NCBI RefSeq assembly: GCF_910594005.1
Contig: NC_057848.1
Coordinates: 136,038,155 to 136,102,154 of the forward strand
DNA length: 64,000 nucleotides
Direction: 5' to 3'
Source: Cervus elaphus
Lineage: Eukaryota; Chordata; Mammalia; Artiodactyla; Cervidae
Shown here: positions 32,151 through 41,023 of the stretch, piece by piece
Layout of the letters: every line of letters begins with the position of its first letter
Position numbering within the stretch: position 1 is the first letter of the stretch
Translations under genes and position numbers: made by a program
The notes under the pieces: model-generated
What the model was told of the DNA's origin: nothing
Databases searched by the model: none
The model's input: the letters and a program-made list of their open reading frames with translations, nothing else

Positions 32151-33184
32151 TATCGTCGCATTAAAATGTTTTGTTTTGTATTTCTTCTCAGATGTTTAAA
32201 AGTGTTTCTAGCCCCAGCCTGAAGCCAGGTATATGCTAGTTATACAGTAAGCACTTGTTGAACCAGAGGACACTGAGATGGACTGCCCTCCCCCAGTCAC
32301 TGGTCACCCAGTACCTGCAGAATTTGGTCCCTAGAGCCCCCACAGGTTGTAAGTTCCCTCTGGTAGCACCATGAGATGCCTCCTATAGCTTGCTCACTCT
32401 CCCAAGGTGGTATGCATCACAGAGGAAATCCTTGCCCACAACAATCAGCTGTGATCTCAACCTTTTTGAAAAAGGCCCTTGTTGAAAATGGCAGTGGTGA
32501 CCTTGGCTCTGCGTGCTTTGTGGGGACAGAGCTGGCTGGGTTTCTGGCCCGAGGCTCAGCCTGCAGGCATCCAGAACTTCCAGACAATTACCATTCCCCT
32601 GGAATTGCCCTCGCTCCTGATTGCTATTGGTTAATTAAAGAAATGTAGGCTCCAGACTATATTACCCACCCATATGTCACATCTGATGTAACTAACGAGT
32701 TCTCAGCAGAACAGGGTTTTGTGTGCGCCTGTGTGTATGTGTGCATGTGGCAACGTTGTTAAATTCAATGCATGATGCTTCTCTCCACAGAGAGGGGTTC
32801 CCTTTCTCCCCTGTGACTTTTCAGCCTCTGTGCAAATGCTTGAGTTCTGCCAGCAGTAATTCTGCAAATTTTCTAGTGTCACCCACGAGGTTTCTACCTT
32901 AATCATACCACTTTGACTTTTTTTTTTTTGCACTTAGTAACTCCTCCCAAAGAGCCTCACACACATCCTAAACTCTCGATTACTGGTCTAGAGATAATCC
33001 TCTTTCTTTCTGGCAGAGCAGACAACTAAAATGGCTGGTTTAATTCTAGTTAGAATTGAGTCTGTTCTATCTAATTCAATTCAACAAGAGTCCAGCCCCA
33101 ACCTAGATGCTTTGGGGATGGCAAACAGAGATAGAGTCCCTCAAGGTATGAACTTGTTGGATAAATAATAGAAGATTTCCATAA
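32151..33184. other. mostly unique; small L2 tail and poly-T
   Basis: GCACTTGTTGAACCAGAGG near 32251 is a forward L2-type tail. 32480-32645 (CAGACAATTACCATTCCCC, TATTGGTTAATTAAAG) is repeat-free and could be conserved. A run of about 12 T lies at 32919-32930. 33070-33180 resembles a reversed L2 end (TTCAATTCAACAAGAGTCC, GGGATGGCAAACAGAGATAGAG). Confidence 0.4.
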
Positions 33185-33345
33185 CATTTGCAGAACAACA
33201 TACCTTGGACCCTTGAACAACATGAGTCTGAACCGCATGAGTTCACTTACAGGTGCATTTTTCTCTGTAAATGTGTCCTACAGTGTGATCTGAGATTGGT
33301 TGAATCTGTGGATGGGGAACCATGGATACAGAGGGTTGACTGTAA
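33185..33345 (+). mobile_element. Tigger/mariner-like DNA transposon fragment
   Basis: CCTTGGACCCTTGAACAACATGAGTCTGAACCGCATGAG, TTGGTTGAATCTGTGGATGGGGAACCATGGATACAGAGGGTTGACTGTAAATG. This reproduces the order of a common mammalian cut-and-paste MITE (ttgaacaacacgggtttgaactg, ttggttgaatccgcggatg, cggagggccgactgta). The element name is not certain. No transposase is present. Confidence 0.7.
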
Positions 33346-33464
33346 ATGTCTATGCAGATTTTTGACTTCGTGTGGATCAGAGCCCCTACTTCCCTGCCTG
33401 CGTCCCCCATTGCTTACCAGGCAACTGTATTTCATTCATTCATGCAAAAAATATTTATTCAACA

Positions 33465-33950
33465 TTGTATTAGTTAAGATAAGGGCTCAGGAGTTGTAAG
33501 AAAAAGGACCTCTAGTGCATGGCTTACAAAACAGAGGAATTTGTCTGTAGATCATGTTACAGCTCTAAGGTCAGTGGTCCAGATTTGCAGGGCAGCTCAG
33601 TTCTATGTGGTTCTTCAGGAGATCCTTTGCTCTTGTGCCCTTCCACCCACTAGGGTGTTGCTCTCATCTGTGAGGGCAAAACCTGGTCAGGGGCATATTT
33701 GTGTCCTAGCTTGCGGGAAGGTGAAAGGGGAATTTCAGGACAAGAAGTTTTTAAAACATGCTAGGCAAAGTTCCACACACATCTGCCACTTTTATTCTGC
33801 TGCAGACAACTTAATTGCATAGGCCAGCTAGCTGCAAGGGAGGCGGGAAATGATAATTCTATCTGGCTGCCTATGTGTCCAAGGAGGAAAGGAAGAATGG
33901 ACTTTGAAGAGCAACCAATAGTGTCCCATAAGCATCTCCTATACACCAGA
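33465..33950 (+). mobile_element. ancient LTR-like relic
   Basis: It starts TTGTATTAGTTAAGATAAGG and ends near TAGCTGCAAGGGAGGCGGGAAATGATAATTCTATCTGGCTG and GTCCAAGGAGGAAAGGAAG. The 'ctgcaagggaggctgggaaatgtagtct ... cccaggaggaagaggaa' signature is a familiar ancient repeat of ERVL/LTR type whose exact name I cannot recall. Confidence 0.5.
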
Positions 33951-34119
33951 TGCCACAGTCACAGCTACAATCAAGAAGACATGGTGCTGACATCAGAGAA
34001 CTTGGATTCCAAGGGGAAAGAGAGCAATGAATCGATTACATAAATAGTTATGAAGTAGAATGTTACCGAGCTCTGATTCCAGGGCCTTTGTTCTTAATGA
34101 TTTTGCTCTAGGAGTCCTG

Positions 34120-34510
34120 GACTTTGTCTTTTCAAACACTCTTTTGCTTAACATTTGCCAAGGATTTCCCACAAGCTCAGGATAAAATCCAGATTTTGCT
34201 AGCAGCACCTTGGGGGAGCTGGCCCTGCCTGCTTCACTTAGTTTCCCGGGCAGATTGCCCTCATACCCTTGGCTTCAGTCATGTTGAACTACTTGTAGTT
34301 TCCCAAAAGCAGACAATCCTTTCATCCCTCTATGCCTTTGCCCAGGCTCTTCTGTCTGTCTCTAATGCCCTCCTGTGAACAGTTCCTGGTACCCTTTCCC
34401 CACCCCCTCATTCCTTACCAGCCCAGATGGCCTTGAAGTCCAAGCAATTAGACCTGCTGCTTTCACTCCCCTCCCATCATATCTGGTGCATGTCTCAGTA
34501 AGGCATGGGC
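34120..34510 (+). mobile_element. L2 LINE fragment
   Basis: GGATAAAATCCAGATTTTGC, CTTGGGGGAGCTGGCCCTGCC, CTATGCCTTTGCCCAGGCTCTTCTGTCTGTCTC and TAATGCCCTCC track the L2 order (gaataaaatccaaactcc, gatctggcccctgcc, gcctttgcacttgctgttccc). Confidence 0.8.
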
Positions 34511-34519
34511 CATTGTGTG

Positions 34520-34660
34520 AGGTGATGGAAAATGCTCAACTTTGGCAATCAGACAGATCTGAAGCCAAACTCTAGCTTCACTACCCACTAGCTAGATAAC
34601 CTCATGAAGGTACCACATTTCTTTTTACCTGGAGATAACACTGTGAAGGGGGATGGGTTT
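34520..34660 (+). mobile_element. MIR SINE
   Basis: GGCAATCAGACAGATCTGAAGCC, TCTAGCTTCACTACCCACTAGCTAGATAACCTCATG and ACCTGGAGATAACACTG are a forward, diverged MIR. Confidence 0.75.
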
Positions 34661-35214
34661 GGTTCAAACTGGGTTTCTTTATGCAGTGTCTGGAACCAGG
34701 CATATGCTCAGCAAAGGGAAGTTTTTGTATAGCTTTCTGTCTCTGGTGAGCCTCTCAATGTAAGGACTCCACTTTTGGGGTCCTGGGGTCTGGAGCAAAG
34801 GAGATGCTGGATTCACATCTGTGAGATTAATTATGTTAATTCATACTAAGATGTGAATTAATTATTTTCTCTCTTCCAGGAGCATTTCTATTTTTCAAAG
34901 GACCATGGGAAGTTAGAAACGTTTCATCCAAAGAAATGACTTTCCAGTGGCATTTTAGACAAGCAATTTTGGAGCAAAAGAACCTGGGTTCTTGTAAATT
35001 ACAGCAATTTCCTAGTTATCTCTTTCAGCTATTGCTGAGCCCCTTTTAACCAGGTGACCAACATCCATCTCTCTCATACCATCCCATCCTCCTCCCCCCA
35101 GGGAAGTGCCTAACTGCTCATTGCCCTGCTCCCAGTTAGAGGGTGAAAATGCAGCAAGATAATTAATTTACAGGGAGCTTTCAAACACAGGAGCCTGGGG
35201 GAAGGACACCTTAG
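34661..35214. other. unique sequence, AT-rich homeodomain-like cluster
   Basis: GAGATTAATTATGTTAATTC (34823-34842) and GAATTAATTATTTTC (34855-34869) form a small cluster of TAATTA cores. No repeat or exon is recognised. Confidence 0.4.
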
Positions 35215-35330
35215 GGAAGGAGTTAGAGACCTAGGTGTCCTGTCCCTTGCCAGCTGTGTGACTTTGACCAAGACCCCTCTTGTCTCTGAGCTCGGTTCAC
35301 CCATCTGCAGGACAAGTAGTATCTATGGTC
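35215..35330 (+). mobile_element. MIR fragment
   Basis: GCCAGCTGTGTGACTTTGACCAAGACCCC, CTCTGAGCTCGGTTCACCCATCTGCAGGAC is the MIR centre (agctgtgtgaccttgggcaagt, ctctgagcctcagtttcctcatctg). Confidence 0.85.
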
Positions 35331-35368
35331 TGATGGGACATCCTGGGCCCTCCAATGAGACTGTGTAT

Positions 35369-35775
35369 CTTTTTTTTTTAATTTATTTTTTAACTGGAGG
35401 AAAATTGCTTTACAATGTTGTATTGGTTTCTGCCATACAACAATGTCAAACAGCCATAAGTATGCATATATCCCTTCCCTCTTGAGTCTTCCTCCTACCC
35501 CACCCCCATCCCACCCCTTTAGGTCATCACAGAGCGCCAGGCTGAGCTCCCTGTGTTACATAGCAGCTTCCCACTAGCTATCTATTTTACACATGGTAGA
35601 GTATATATGTCAGTGCTACTCTCGCCATACGTCCCATCCTATCCTTCCACCACTGTGTCCAAAAGTTCGTTCTCTATGTCTGTGTCTCCATTCCTTCCCT
35701 GCAAATAGATTCATCAGTACCATTTTTCTAGATTCCATGTTTATGCATTAATATATGATATTTGTACATCTTGAA
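35369..35775 (-). mobile_element. ruminant L1 3' UTR insertion, reversed
   Basis: A T-run followed by AACTGGAGGAAAATTGCTTTACAATGTTGTATTGGTTTCTGCC, CCTCCTACCCCACCCCCATCCC, TAGAGTATATATGTCAGTGC and TTTCTAGATTCCATGTTTATGC is the reversed ruminant L1 3' UTR. The copy is 5'-truncated at about 400 bp. Possible target duplication: TGTGTATCTT (35362) and TTGTACATCTT (35762). Confidence 0.85.
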
Positions 35776-36099
35776 ACAGGGAGGCATCCTCAACTTGGCT
35801 CATGTCTCAAAAGGCAACAATTAGTACATTCAGAAGCCAAGTGACTTCAGACAGAATCCATGCTTGCTCAGTGATACTAGGGATGCTCCAGAGACTGCAT
35901 CCCCTGTGGCCCAGATCCACAGACTGCCAACTCTCCCTGCCCTGATCCATGGACCGTCTCTCCTCCAGCCTTCCCTGATGACTGCAACCAAGGCCAAGAC
36001 CTCCAGTTACGACTCTTGCTTTTCTTTCCTGTTCAGCTCCAGGCCTGCCTCCAGAACCATCCCCTGCCAGTAGACTCTGTCCTCCTCTCCTACAATGCT
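35776..36099. other. unique sequence, no gene seen
   Basis: No named repeat. The short open frame 35864-36073 has no family resemblance. Confidence 0.4.
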
Positions 36100-36215
36100 G
36101 TGTTCAGGCACATGTCAGCCTTGCTAATTATCATTCAGCCCAAACACTTCCGTCATGCTGGCATTTTCATTGATTCAAATTAAGAGTCAGACTAATAATT
36201 AATGCGAACTGTCCC
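36100..36215. promoter_or_regulatory. homeodomain-like site cluster
   Basis: TAATTA (36125-36130) in GCTAATTATCATTC, TGATTCAAATTAAG (36171-36184) and TAATAATTAAT (36193-36203) lie within 80 bp of repeat-free DNA. This is a candidate homeodomain-bound element by motif density alone. Confidence 0.35.
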
Positions 36216-36604
36216 CCCATCCTCACCCCTTGACTGATGGATTCTTAGTGTCACAACATTAACCTTTAGGTTTGGGACCTTGATGCTTTCAAACCCCATA
36301 AGCACCTGATAAGCAAGCAAACCTAAATCAGCTTTTTCTATCTCAACTGCCTTTATTTGTCTACATAAATAGATATTTATCTTGGGAAAGAAAACAAACT
36401 TATGTTCTAAAGGACATATACACGGTAAACCAACTTACCCATCACTGCAAAGGTGGAATTTGAAAGCCATTTAGCAGTTCCTTTGCCTCACCTGAATAGG
36501 ATTGAAGGCCCTCGAATCTCTGGAAGAAATCCTATGAGGCAGTATGGAGACCCCAGTAGGAATTCTGTTAGACCCAGGGAGTGGGACCAGACTCTTCTGA
36601 GAAT
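36216..36604. other. AT-rich unique sequence
   Basis: Repeat-free with GGTTTGGGACC, GACATATACACGG and no exon signal. Confidence 0.4.
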
Positions 36605-37135
36605 GAATGAGGTCTGTCAGCTGTCTGTTGCTGGGTAACCAACCACCCTCATCATTAGTGGCTTAAGACAACAGCAATCATTCCTTTGCTCACAATTCTG
36701 CCATCCGAACAGAGATGGGTGGGGAAGATTCATCTCCACTTCATGCAGTGTCAACTGGGGGTGGGGGCTCCACTATGACTGAAAGAGCCACATTCAAGAG
36801 GGCTTGTTCATGTGGTTGGCAAGTTGGTGCTGGCTGCCAGCTGGGAGCTCAGCTGGGGCTGTGGTCCAGACCCTCCATTCTCCTCCACGTGGCCTCTCCA
36901 GATGGTCTGGGCTTCTACCCGCATGGCAGCTAGGTTCCAACAGGGAATATAGAAGAAGGGAAGGCAAGCCCCAGTGTGCAAGCAATCATTAAGCTTTTGC
37001 TTATTTCACACTTGCCGGCATCCCATTGGCCAATGCTAGTCACATTGCCAGTCCCCACGTCAGTGTGGGAGGGGAGTCCACAAGGAAGGCAACACATTAG
37101 GGGATGGGAAGACAAACACATAGTCTACCGTGGAC
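36605..37135 (+). mobile_element. MLT2-type ERVL solo LTR, near full length
   Basis: Start: TGTCAGCTGTCTGTTGCTGGGTAACCAACCACCC, TTAGTGGCTTAAGACAACAGC, TTTGCTCACAATTCTGCC. Middle: TTGGCAAGTTGGTGCTGGCTGCC, CTCCTCCACGTGGCCTCTCC. Right: CATCCCATTGGCCAATGCTAGTCAC and GGAGGGGAGTCCAC. All landmarks of this LTR class are in order, making it the most complete of four such copies here. There are no internal genes. Confidence 0.8.
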
Positions 37136-37159
37136 AGTAACTGAGCAGGAAATGCTAAC

Positions 37160-37320
37160 ATTAACTTTTAAAATTTTTAATTAATTATTTAATTAATTTG
37201 GCCACGCAGCATGCAGGATCTTTATTCCCTGATGAGGAACTAAACCCATTCCCTCTGTAGTGGAAATGTGAAGTCTTAACCCCTGGACCACCAGGGAAGT
37301 CCCTAAAATTAACTTTAAAA
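37160..37320 (-). mobile_element. CHR-2-type SINE with target duplication
   Basis: TTTGGCCACGCAGCATGCAGGATC, CCTGATGAGGAACTAAACCC, TTAACCCCTGGACCACCAGGGAAGTCCC is a reversed CHR. Flanking ATTAACTTTTAAAA (37160-37173) and ATTAACTTTAAAA (37308-37320) are the target duplication, differing by one T. Confidence 0.94.
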
Positions 37321-37361
37321 AAAAAACACTACATATCTTATGATTCCATATTTGTAACATT

Positions 37362-37873
37362 ATTTTTTTTGGCTGCATTGGGTCTTCATTGCTTTTTGAG
37401 GGCTTTCTTTAATTGTGGCGAGGTGGAGCTACTCTTCCTTGCAGAGTGCGGGCTTCTCATTGCAATGACTTCTCTTGTTGTGGAGCATAAGCTCCAGTAC
37501 TCGCAGGCTTCAGTAGTTGTGGCTCACAGGCTCTAGAGCATGGGCTCAATAGTTGTGATGCACATTGCTCCTTGGCATGTGGGATCTTCCTGGACCAGGG
37601 ATCGAACCTGTGTCCCCTGCTTTGGCAGGTAGATTTTCATACACTGCACCACCAAGAAAAAAGCGAAGCAAAAGTTGCTCAGTTGTGTCTGACTCTTTGC
37701 AACCCCATGGACTATACAGTCCGTGGAATTCTCCAGGCCAGAATACTGGAGTGGGTAGCCATTCCCTTCTCCAGGGGATCTTCCCAACCCAGGAATCGAA
37801 CCCAGGTCCCCCGCATTGAAGATGGATTCTTTACCAGCTGAGCCACCAGGGAAGCACCACCAGGGGAGTCCCT
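37362..37873 (-). mobile_element. CHR-1-type long SINE, reversed, split by Bov-tA
   Basis: TTTTTTTGGCTGCATTGGGTC, GAGGTGGAGCTACTC, AGTGCGGGCTTCTCATTGC, CTCTTGTTGTGGAGC, GGCTTCAGTAGTTGTGGC and GATCTTCCTGGACCAGGG form the long CHR form with tandem 'gcaactactgagcc' units. Its tRNA-derived end is cut in two by a Bov-tA: CACCACCA before and CACCACCAGGGGAGTCCC after. Confidence 0.93.
37646..37862 (-). mobile_element. Bov-tA SINE nested in CHR
   Basis: Reversed Bov-tA body 37655-37853 (TTGCTCAGTTGTGTCTGACTC, ATTCTCCAGGCCAGAATACTG, GGATCTTCCCAACCC, GATGGATTCTTTACCAGC, GAGCCACCAGGGAAGC). The duplicated host sequence GCACCACCA stands at 37646-37654 and 37854-37862. Confidence 0.95.
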
Positions 37874-38262
37874 CAAAAAATTTTTTTTTAATTTAGCAAC
37901 TGATGTCCAATCATCTCTTTTAAATCAGAAAAAAAAGGGCAGGTCAGTTGAGTTCTTCCTGGTTTTCTAATTTACAACACTAAGGAGTCTGACGGCACTA
38001 GGATCTCCAAGGTCCATTTGGTTCCAACGTGCCATGACTCCTTAATCAGCAGCTCTGTCCCGTCTCTCAAATTTCCCATCAGCTCCTAAGTGGGAACATC
38101 TTTCTCATGCTGCGGCATCAAGATATGGAAGAGATTAAACTTGCTAGATTTTGCATTAAAAACAGAAACCTCTCAGTGTATGGAATGAGAGCTGGCAGGG
38201 AGCTAAACCATCACCTGGTCACCCCCTCATCCGAGAGAAAGTGAGAAGCCGAGGGCCCCTCT
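37874..38262. other. unique sequence, no gene seen
   Basis: No repeat or exon is recognised after the T-rich stretch at 37878-37895. Confidence 0.4.
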
Positions 38263-38515
38263 CTCAGTCACTACTGTCTCTCTCCTGGGTCTCTCTGTCT
38301 TGGCTCCCTCCGTGTTTCTCTATTTGCTTTCTCTGCATCTCTCTTCCCTGGTTTTTGGTCTTGTTCTCTGTGTCCTCTGGCGTCTGTCTCTCTCTTTGAT
38401 CCTTTCTGAATTTGTGCAGTCTCGGTGGGACTCTGTCTCTCACCACGTTTCTCTCCATGTCTCATTGTGTATGTATGTGTGTCTTTCTTGAGCTTTCTGT
38501 CTGTCTTCTCAGAGG
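38263..38515. repeat. degenerate (TCTCTG)n pyrimidine-rich tract
   Basis: TCTCTCTG, CTGTCTC and TTTCTCTGC units recur over ~250 bp (TCTCTCTCCTGGGTCTC, GTCTGTCTCTCTCTTTG, CTTTCTGTCTGTCTTC). The long frames reading it on either strand (38264-38465, 38300-38612) are repeat-driven. Confidence 0.75.
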
Positions 38516-39067
38516 TTCACATGCCCGAGTTGCTCTCTGGCAAGATGTCTGCTCACATCCCTGTGTCTACACTTGGCTGCCCTGCGTGGTTGGCTCTCAG
38601 ACTCGGACGTGAATCCTTGCCCCGCCAGCTGCCAATGGGTGGCTCTGAGCCTCCGTCTGGCAGCTCCTCTGTGGGTAGGCTTGCTGTTCACAGCTGCTCT
38701 GCCATCCAGACCCTGCCCAGATTGGCACCAAAAGTGAAGCTGGGGGGCCGATGGCTCTTGCGGCAATTCAGTGCTGGAACCCAAATCCAACAGAGAGGAC
38801 AGAGAACACACACATACACAACAACACGCTCATTGCTCAGACACACTCTCACACATAAACAGTCTGGTGGATGCACTGACAAGCCACCCAGCTCCCCCAT
38901 CGTGGAAGGACTTGTTGTCCAGAGCTGGGAGTGCCAACCGTGAAGTGGACACACTCCAGACACAGACTCCCTCAAGTCATTCACAGATGGCCTCAGTGGC
39001 AGACAGCACCTAGGGCACACCCCTTGCTGGTGGCCTGGTGACAGATTGATACGGAATTAGAAATCTT
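38516..39067. other. unique sequence; 172-codon frame not supported
   Basis: A 172-codon frame (38425-38943) starts inside the pyrimidine repeat and continues here. Frames on the opposite strand (38509-38811, 38688-39020) are also open over the same bases. There is no domain and no sign of exon borders. CA-rich around 38808-38870. Confidence 0.4.
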
Positions 39068-39209
39068 GGGGACTTCCCTGGCGGTCCAGTGGTTAAAACT
39101 CTGTGCTCCTAATGCAGGGATGCAGGGGGCACGAGTTCGATCCTGGTCAGGGAGCTAAGATGCCACATGCTGCGAGGTGCGGCAAAAAAAAAGAAATAGA
39201 AATTTTGGC
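39055..39209 (+). mobile_element. CHR-2-type SINE with target duplication
   Basis: GGGGACTTCCCTGGCGGTCCAGTGGTTAAAAC, AGTTCGATCC (box B, 39134-39143), TGGTCAGGGAGCTAAGATGCC, then a short A tail at 39184-39193. Flanks ATTAGAAATCTTGG (from 39056) and AATAGAAATTTTGG (from 39195) are the duplication with two differences. Confidence 0.94.
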
Positions 39210-39269
39210 TTTCTCAACCCATCTCTGAAGAACCATTCCAGCTCCCCAGCTCCAGGGCAATAACACTTT

Positions 39270-39640
39270 GTGGCAATTCTGGTCTGATTTTCTGAATTGA
39301 TGCTCAAGAACTATTCCAGACCAAGTTTAGGCACCACCCTGGTTCAGCTGGGCCCCATCTCTCCCTCCCTTTAGCCCTTGGGCACCTCTGTTTCTTAGGC
39401 AGAGCAGCCTCGGTGACTTCTCTGGTCTCTGAATTTGTGAAGTGTCCCCCTCTCGCCTCACTGGGCTTCAGTCTGGCCTACCACTGCCATGTCTCTAGCA
39501 CCACGTCTGAACCATGGAGGCTTTGGTTTGCCTAGAAGCATCACATCCACTAACATCCCATTGGCCCAAGCAAGTCACAGCTTCAAGCCCAAAGCCAAGG
39601 GGTGAGGATGTACATACTGACTCTCATGAGGTCATGGCAA
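39270..39640 (+). mobile_element. LTR-type relic, second copy of the 29.9-kb segment
   Basis: 39272-39540 aligns by eye with 29918-30190, same strand. It is followed by CATCACATCCACTAACATCCCATTGGCCCAAGCAAGTCACAGC and CAAAGCCAAGGGGTGAGGATG, which is the usual 3' part of MLT2-like LTRs (cattggcccaagcaagtcac, aaggggtgagg). So the shared segment probably belongs to an ERVL-type LTR. Non-coding. Confidence 0.6.
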
Positions 39641-40513
39641 GGATGTACGGATGCAAATACACAATACTGCTACAAAGGAGTCAAGGTTTGGAACTGACAA
39701 TTCAATTGACCATAGTATGTACATATCATGTTAGTACAGTGATATGTACTTATATAACTTAGAAGCACATAGATGTAATTTATAAGTGTTATACAACTAA
39801 TGGAGCAACTTGCAGTGTTTTATGGATGTAACGGGCAATCAATAAGATTTGGAAATAACTCCTTATTATCACAGTATCACAGGTAGGATACTGGTCCCCA
39901 GAAGTCATGGACTGCATCTCTAAGGAATTGTGACTATGTCTTTGTTGACAGTGGAAAATGCTCAACCATGTCCCCTTGTTGCCCGCAGCATGTCAGTGTC
40001 CCAAGGAACCTTGGAGCCATGTGAGATAGGCATCTCAGACTCTGAGATTTGAGAGAACCAGGCTTTATCTCTGAATGCTTTGGGAGCTCAGTTCCCCCAA
40101 CTGTAAAAGGGGGTTGGTTATATTACCTGTCTATCTACAGAGTCTGAGATAGGATTGAAGTGTAAGTCATTTCTATGGGAGGTGATCCAGGAAGCACAGA
40201 AAGGGGTAGCAAAGGGTGGTAGGGAGGGGAAGGAAGTCAGTCAAAGGTATGTTCATGAGTGGGTTGCTGCTGAGGGTGCTTAGTCCCTCTGGCTCCTCAG
40301 GGGGAGGCTAGGAAGCACATCTGAGAGCATTTATGCACCAACTTCCCATCTGACATTGGTGGAGAGCTGTTTCCTCTGCCCACCTAAACAGTCCCAGAGT
40401 TTGTGGACTGAATCAATAATATCTCCCAAGCAACAGCATCTCCTTTTGACCTCATTTATAAGAATGCATGTGTATGACACTTTTGACTATGTAAAGCACT
40501 TACATTTCACACA
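39641..40513. other. AT-rich sequence with a MIR fragment
   Basis: 40075-40180 holds a decayed forward MIR (CTCAGTTCCCCCAACTGTAAAAGGGGG). The rest (TACATATCATGTTAGTACAG, GATATGTACTTATATAAC) is AT-rich and unrecognised. Confidence 0.5.
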
Positions 40514-40755
40514 AGGCAGTATAGTGTGGTAGTTTTGAGCACCGACACTGGTGCCAGATTGCCAGGATTTCAATCCCACCTCTGCTACTCACAGCTGTGT
40601 GTCCTTGGGTAAGCTATTTAACCTCTCTGTGCCTCCATTTCTTATGTGAAACTAGGGGCTAATAATGGTCCCTATTTCATAGGATAGCAGTGAGTAATGA
40701 ATGAATTACTAAAATTAAAGCCTTTGGAACAGTGTGAGGCACCTAGCAGGTGACA
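40514..40755 (+). mobile_element. MIR SINE, full length
   Basis: The clearest MIR here: AGGCAGTATAGTGTGGTAG, GAGCACCGACACTGGTGCCAGATTGCCAGG, CACAGCTGTGTGTCCTTGGGTAAGC, TTAACCTCTCTGTGCCTCC, CTATTTCATAGGATAGCAGTGAG and GGAACAGTGTGAGGCACCTAGCAGG follow the consensus end to end. Confidence 0.95.
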
Positions 40756-40996
40756 GTTTTTGAGGTTCTTACAAAACACATGTAAGGCCGCTGGGGAGTG
40801 GGGGGCCCTCTCTGAGAGCTGGGGAAGCTGAGGCCACGGGAAGCTTGTATACACTGACTCCTTGGCTACTGGCTGCTTCCTTCAACTCTACCCTCGCCTT
40901 CTTCACAGCCCTTAGTCTCACCCTGGTCGGTGCCAGCACAGGCTGGCTTCAGGGAGCTCTGTGTTACAGGCTCCAGCAGAGCTGGAAACACCAATA

Positions 40997-41023
40997 TGTG
41001 TGTGTGTGTGTGTGTGTGTGTGT
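40997..41023. repeat. (TG)13 microsatellite
   Basis: An uninterrupted 27-base (TG)n run, long enough to be polymorphic. It lies in unique DNA, so it could serve as a locus-specific marker. Confidence 0.97.

Noticed and set aside
38425..38943. 172-codon plus-strand frame
   Set aside because: It begins in a degenerate TCTCTG repeat and shares its bases with open frames in two other frames. No family features.
40997..41023. CRISPR-like or tandem-repeat array
   Set aside because: It is a plain (TG)n microsatellite. No spaced direct repeats of CRISPR type occur anywhere, as expected in a mammal.
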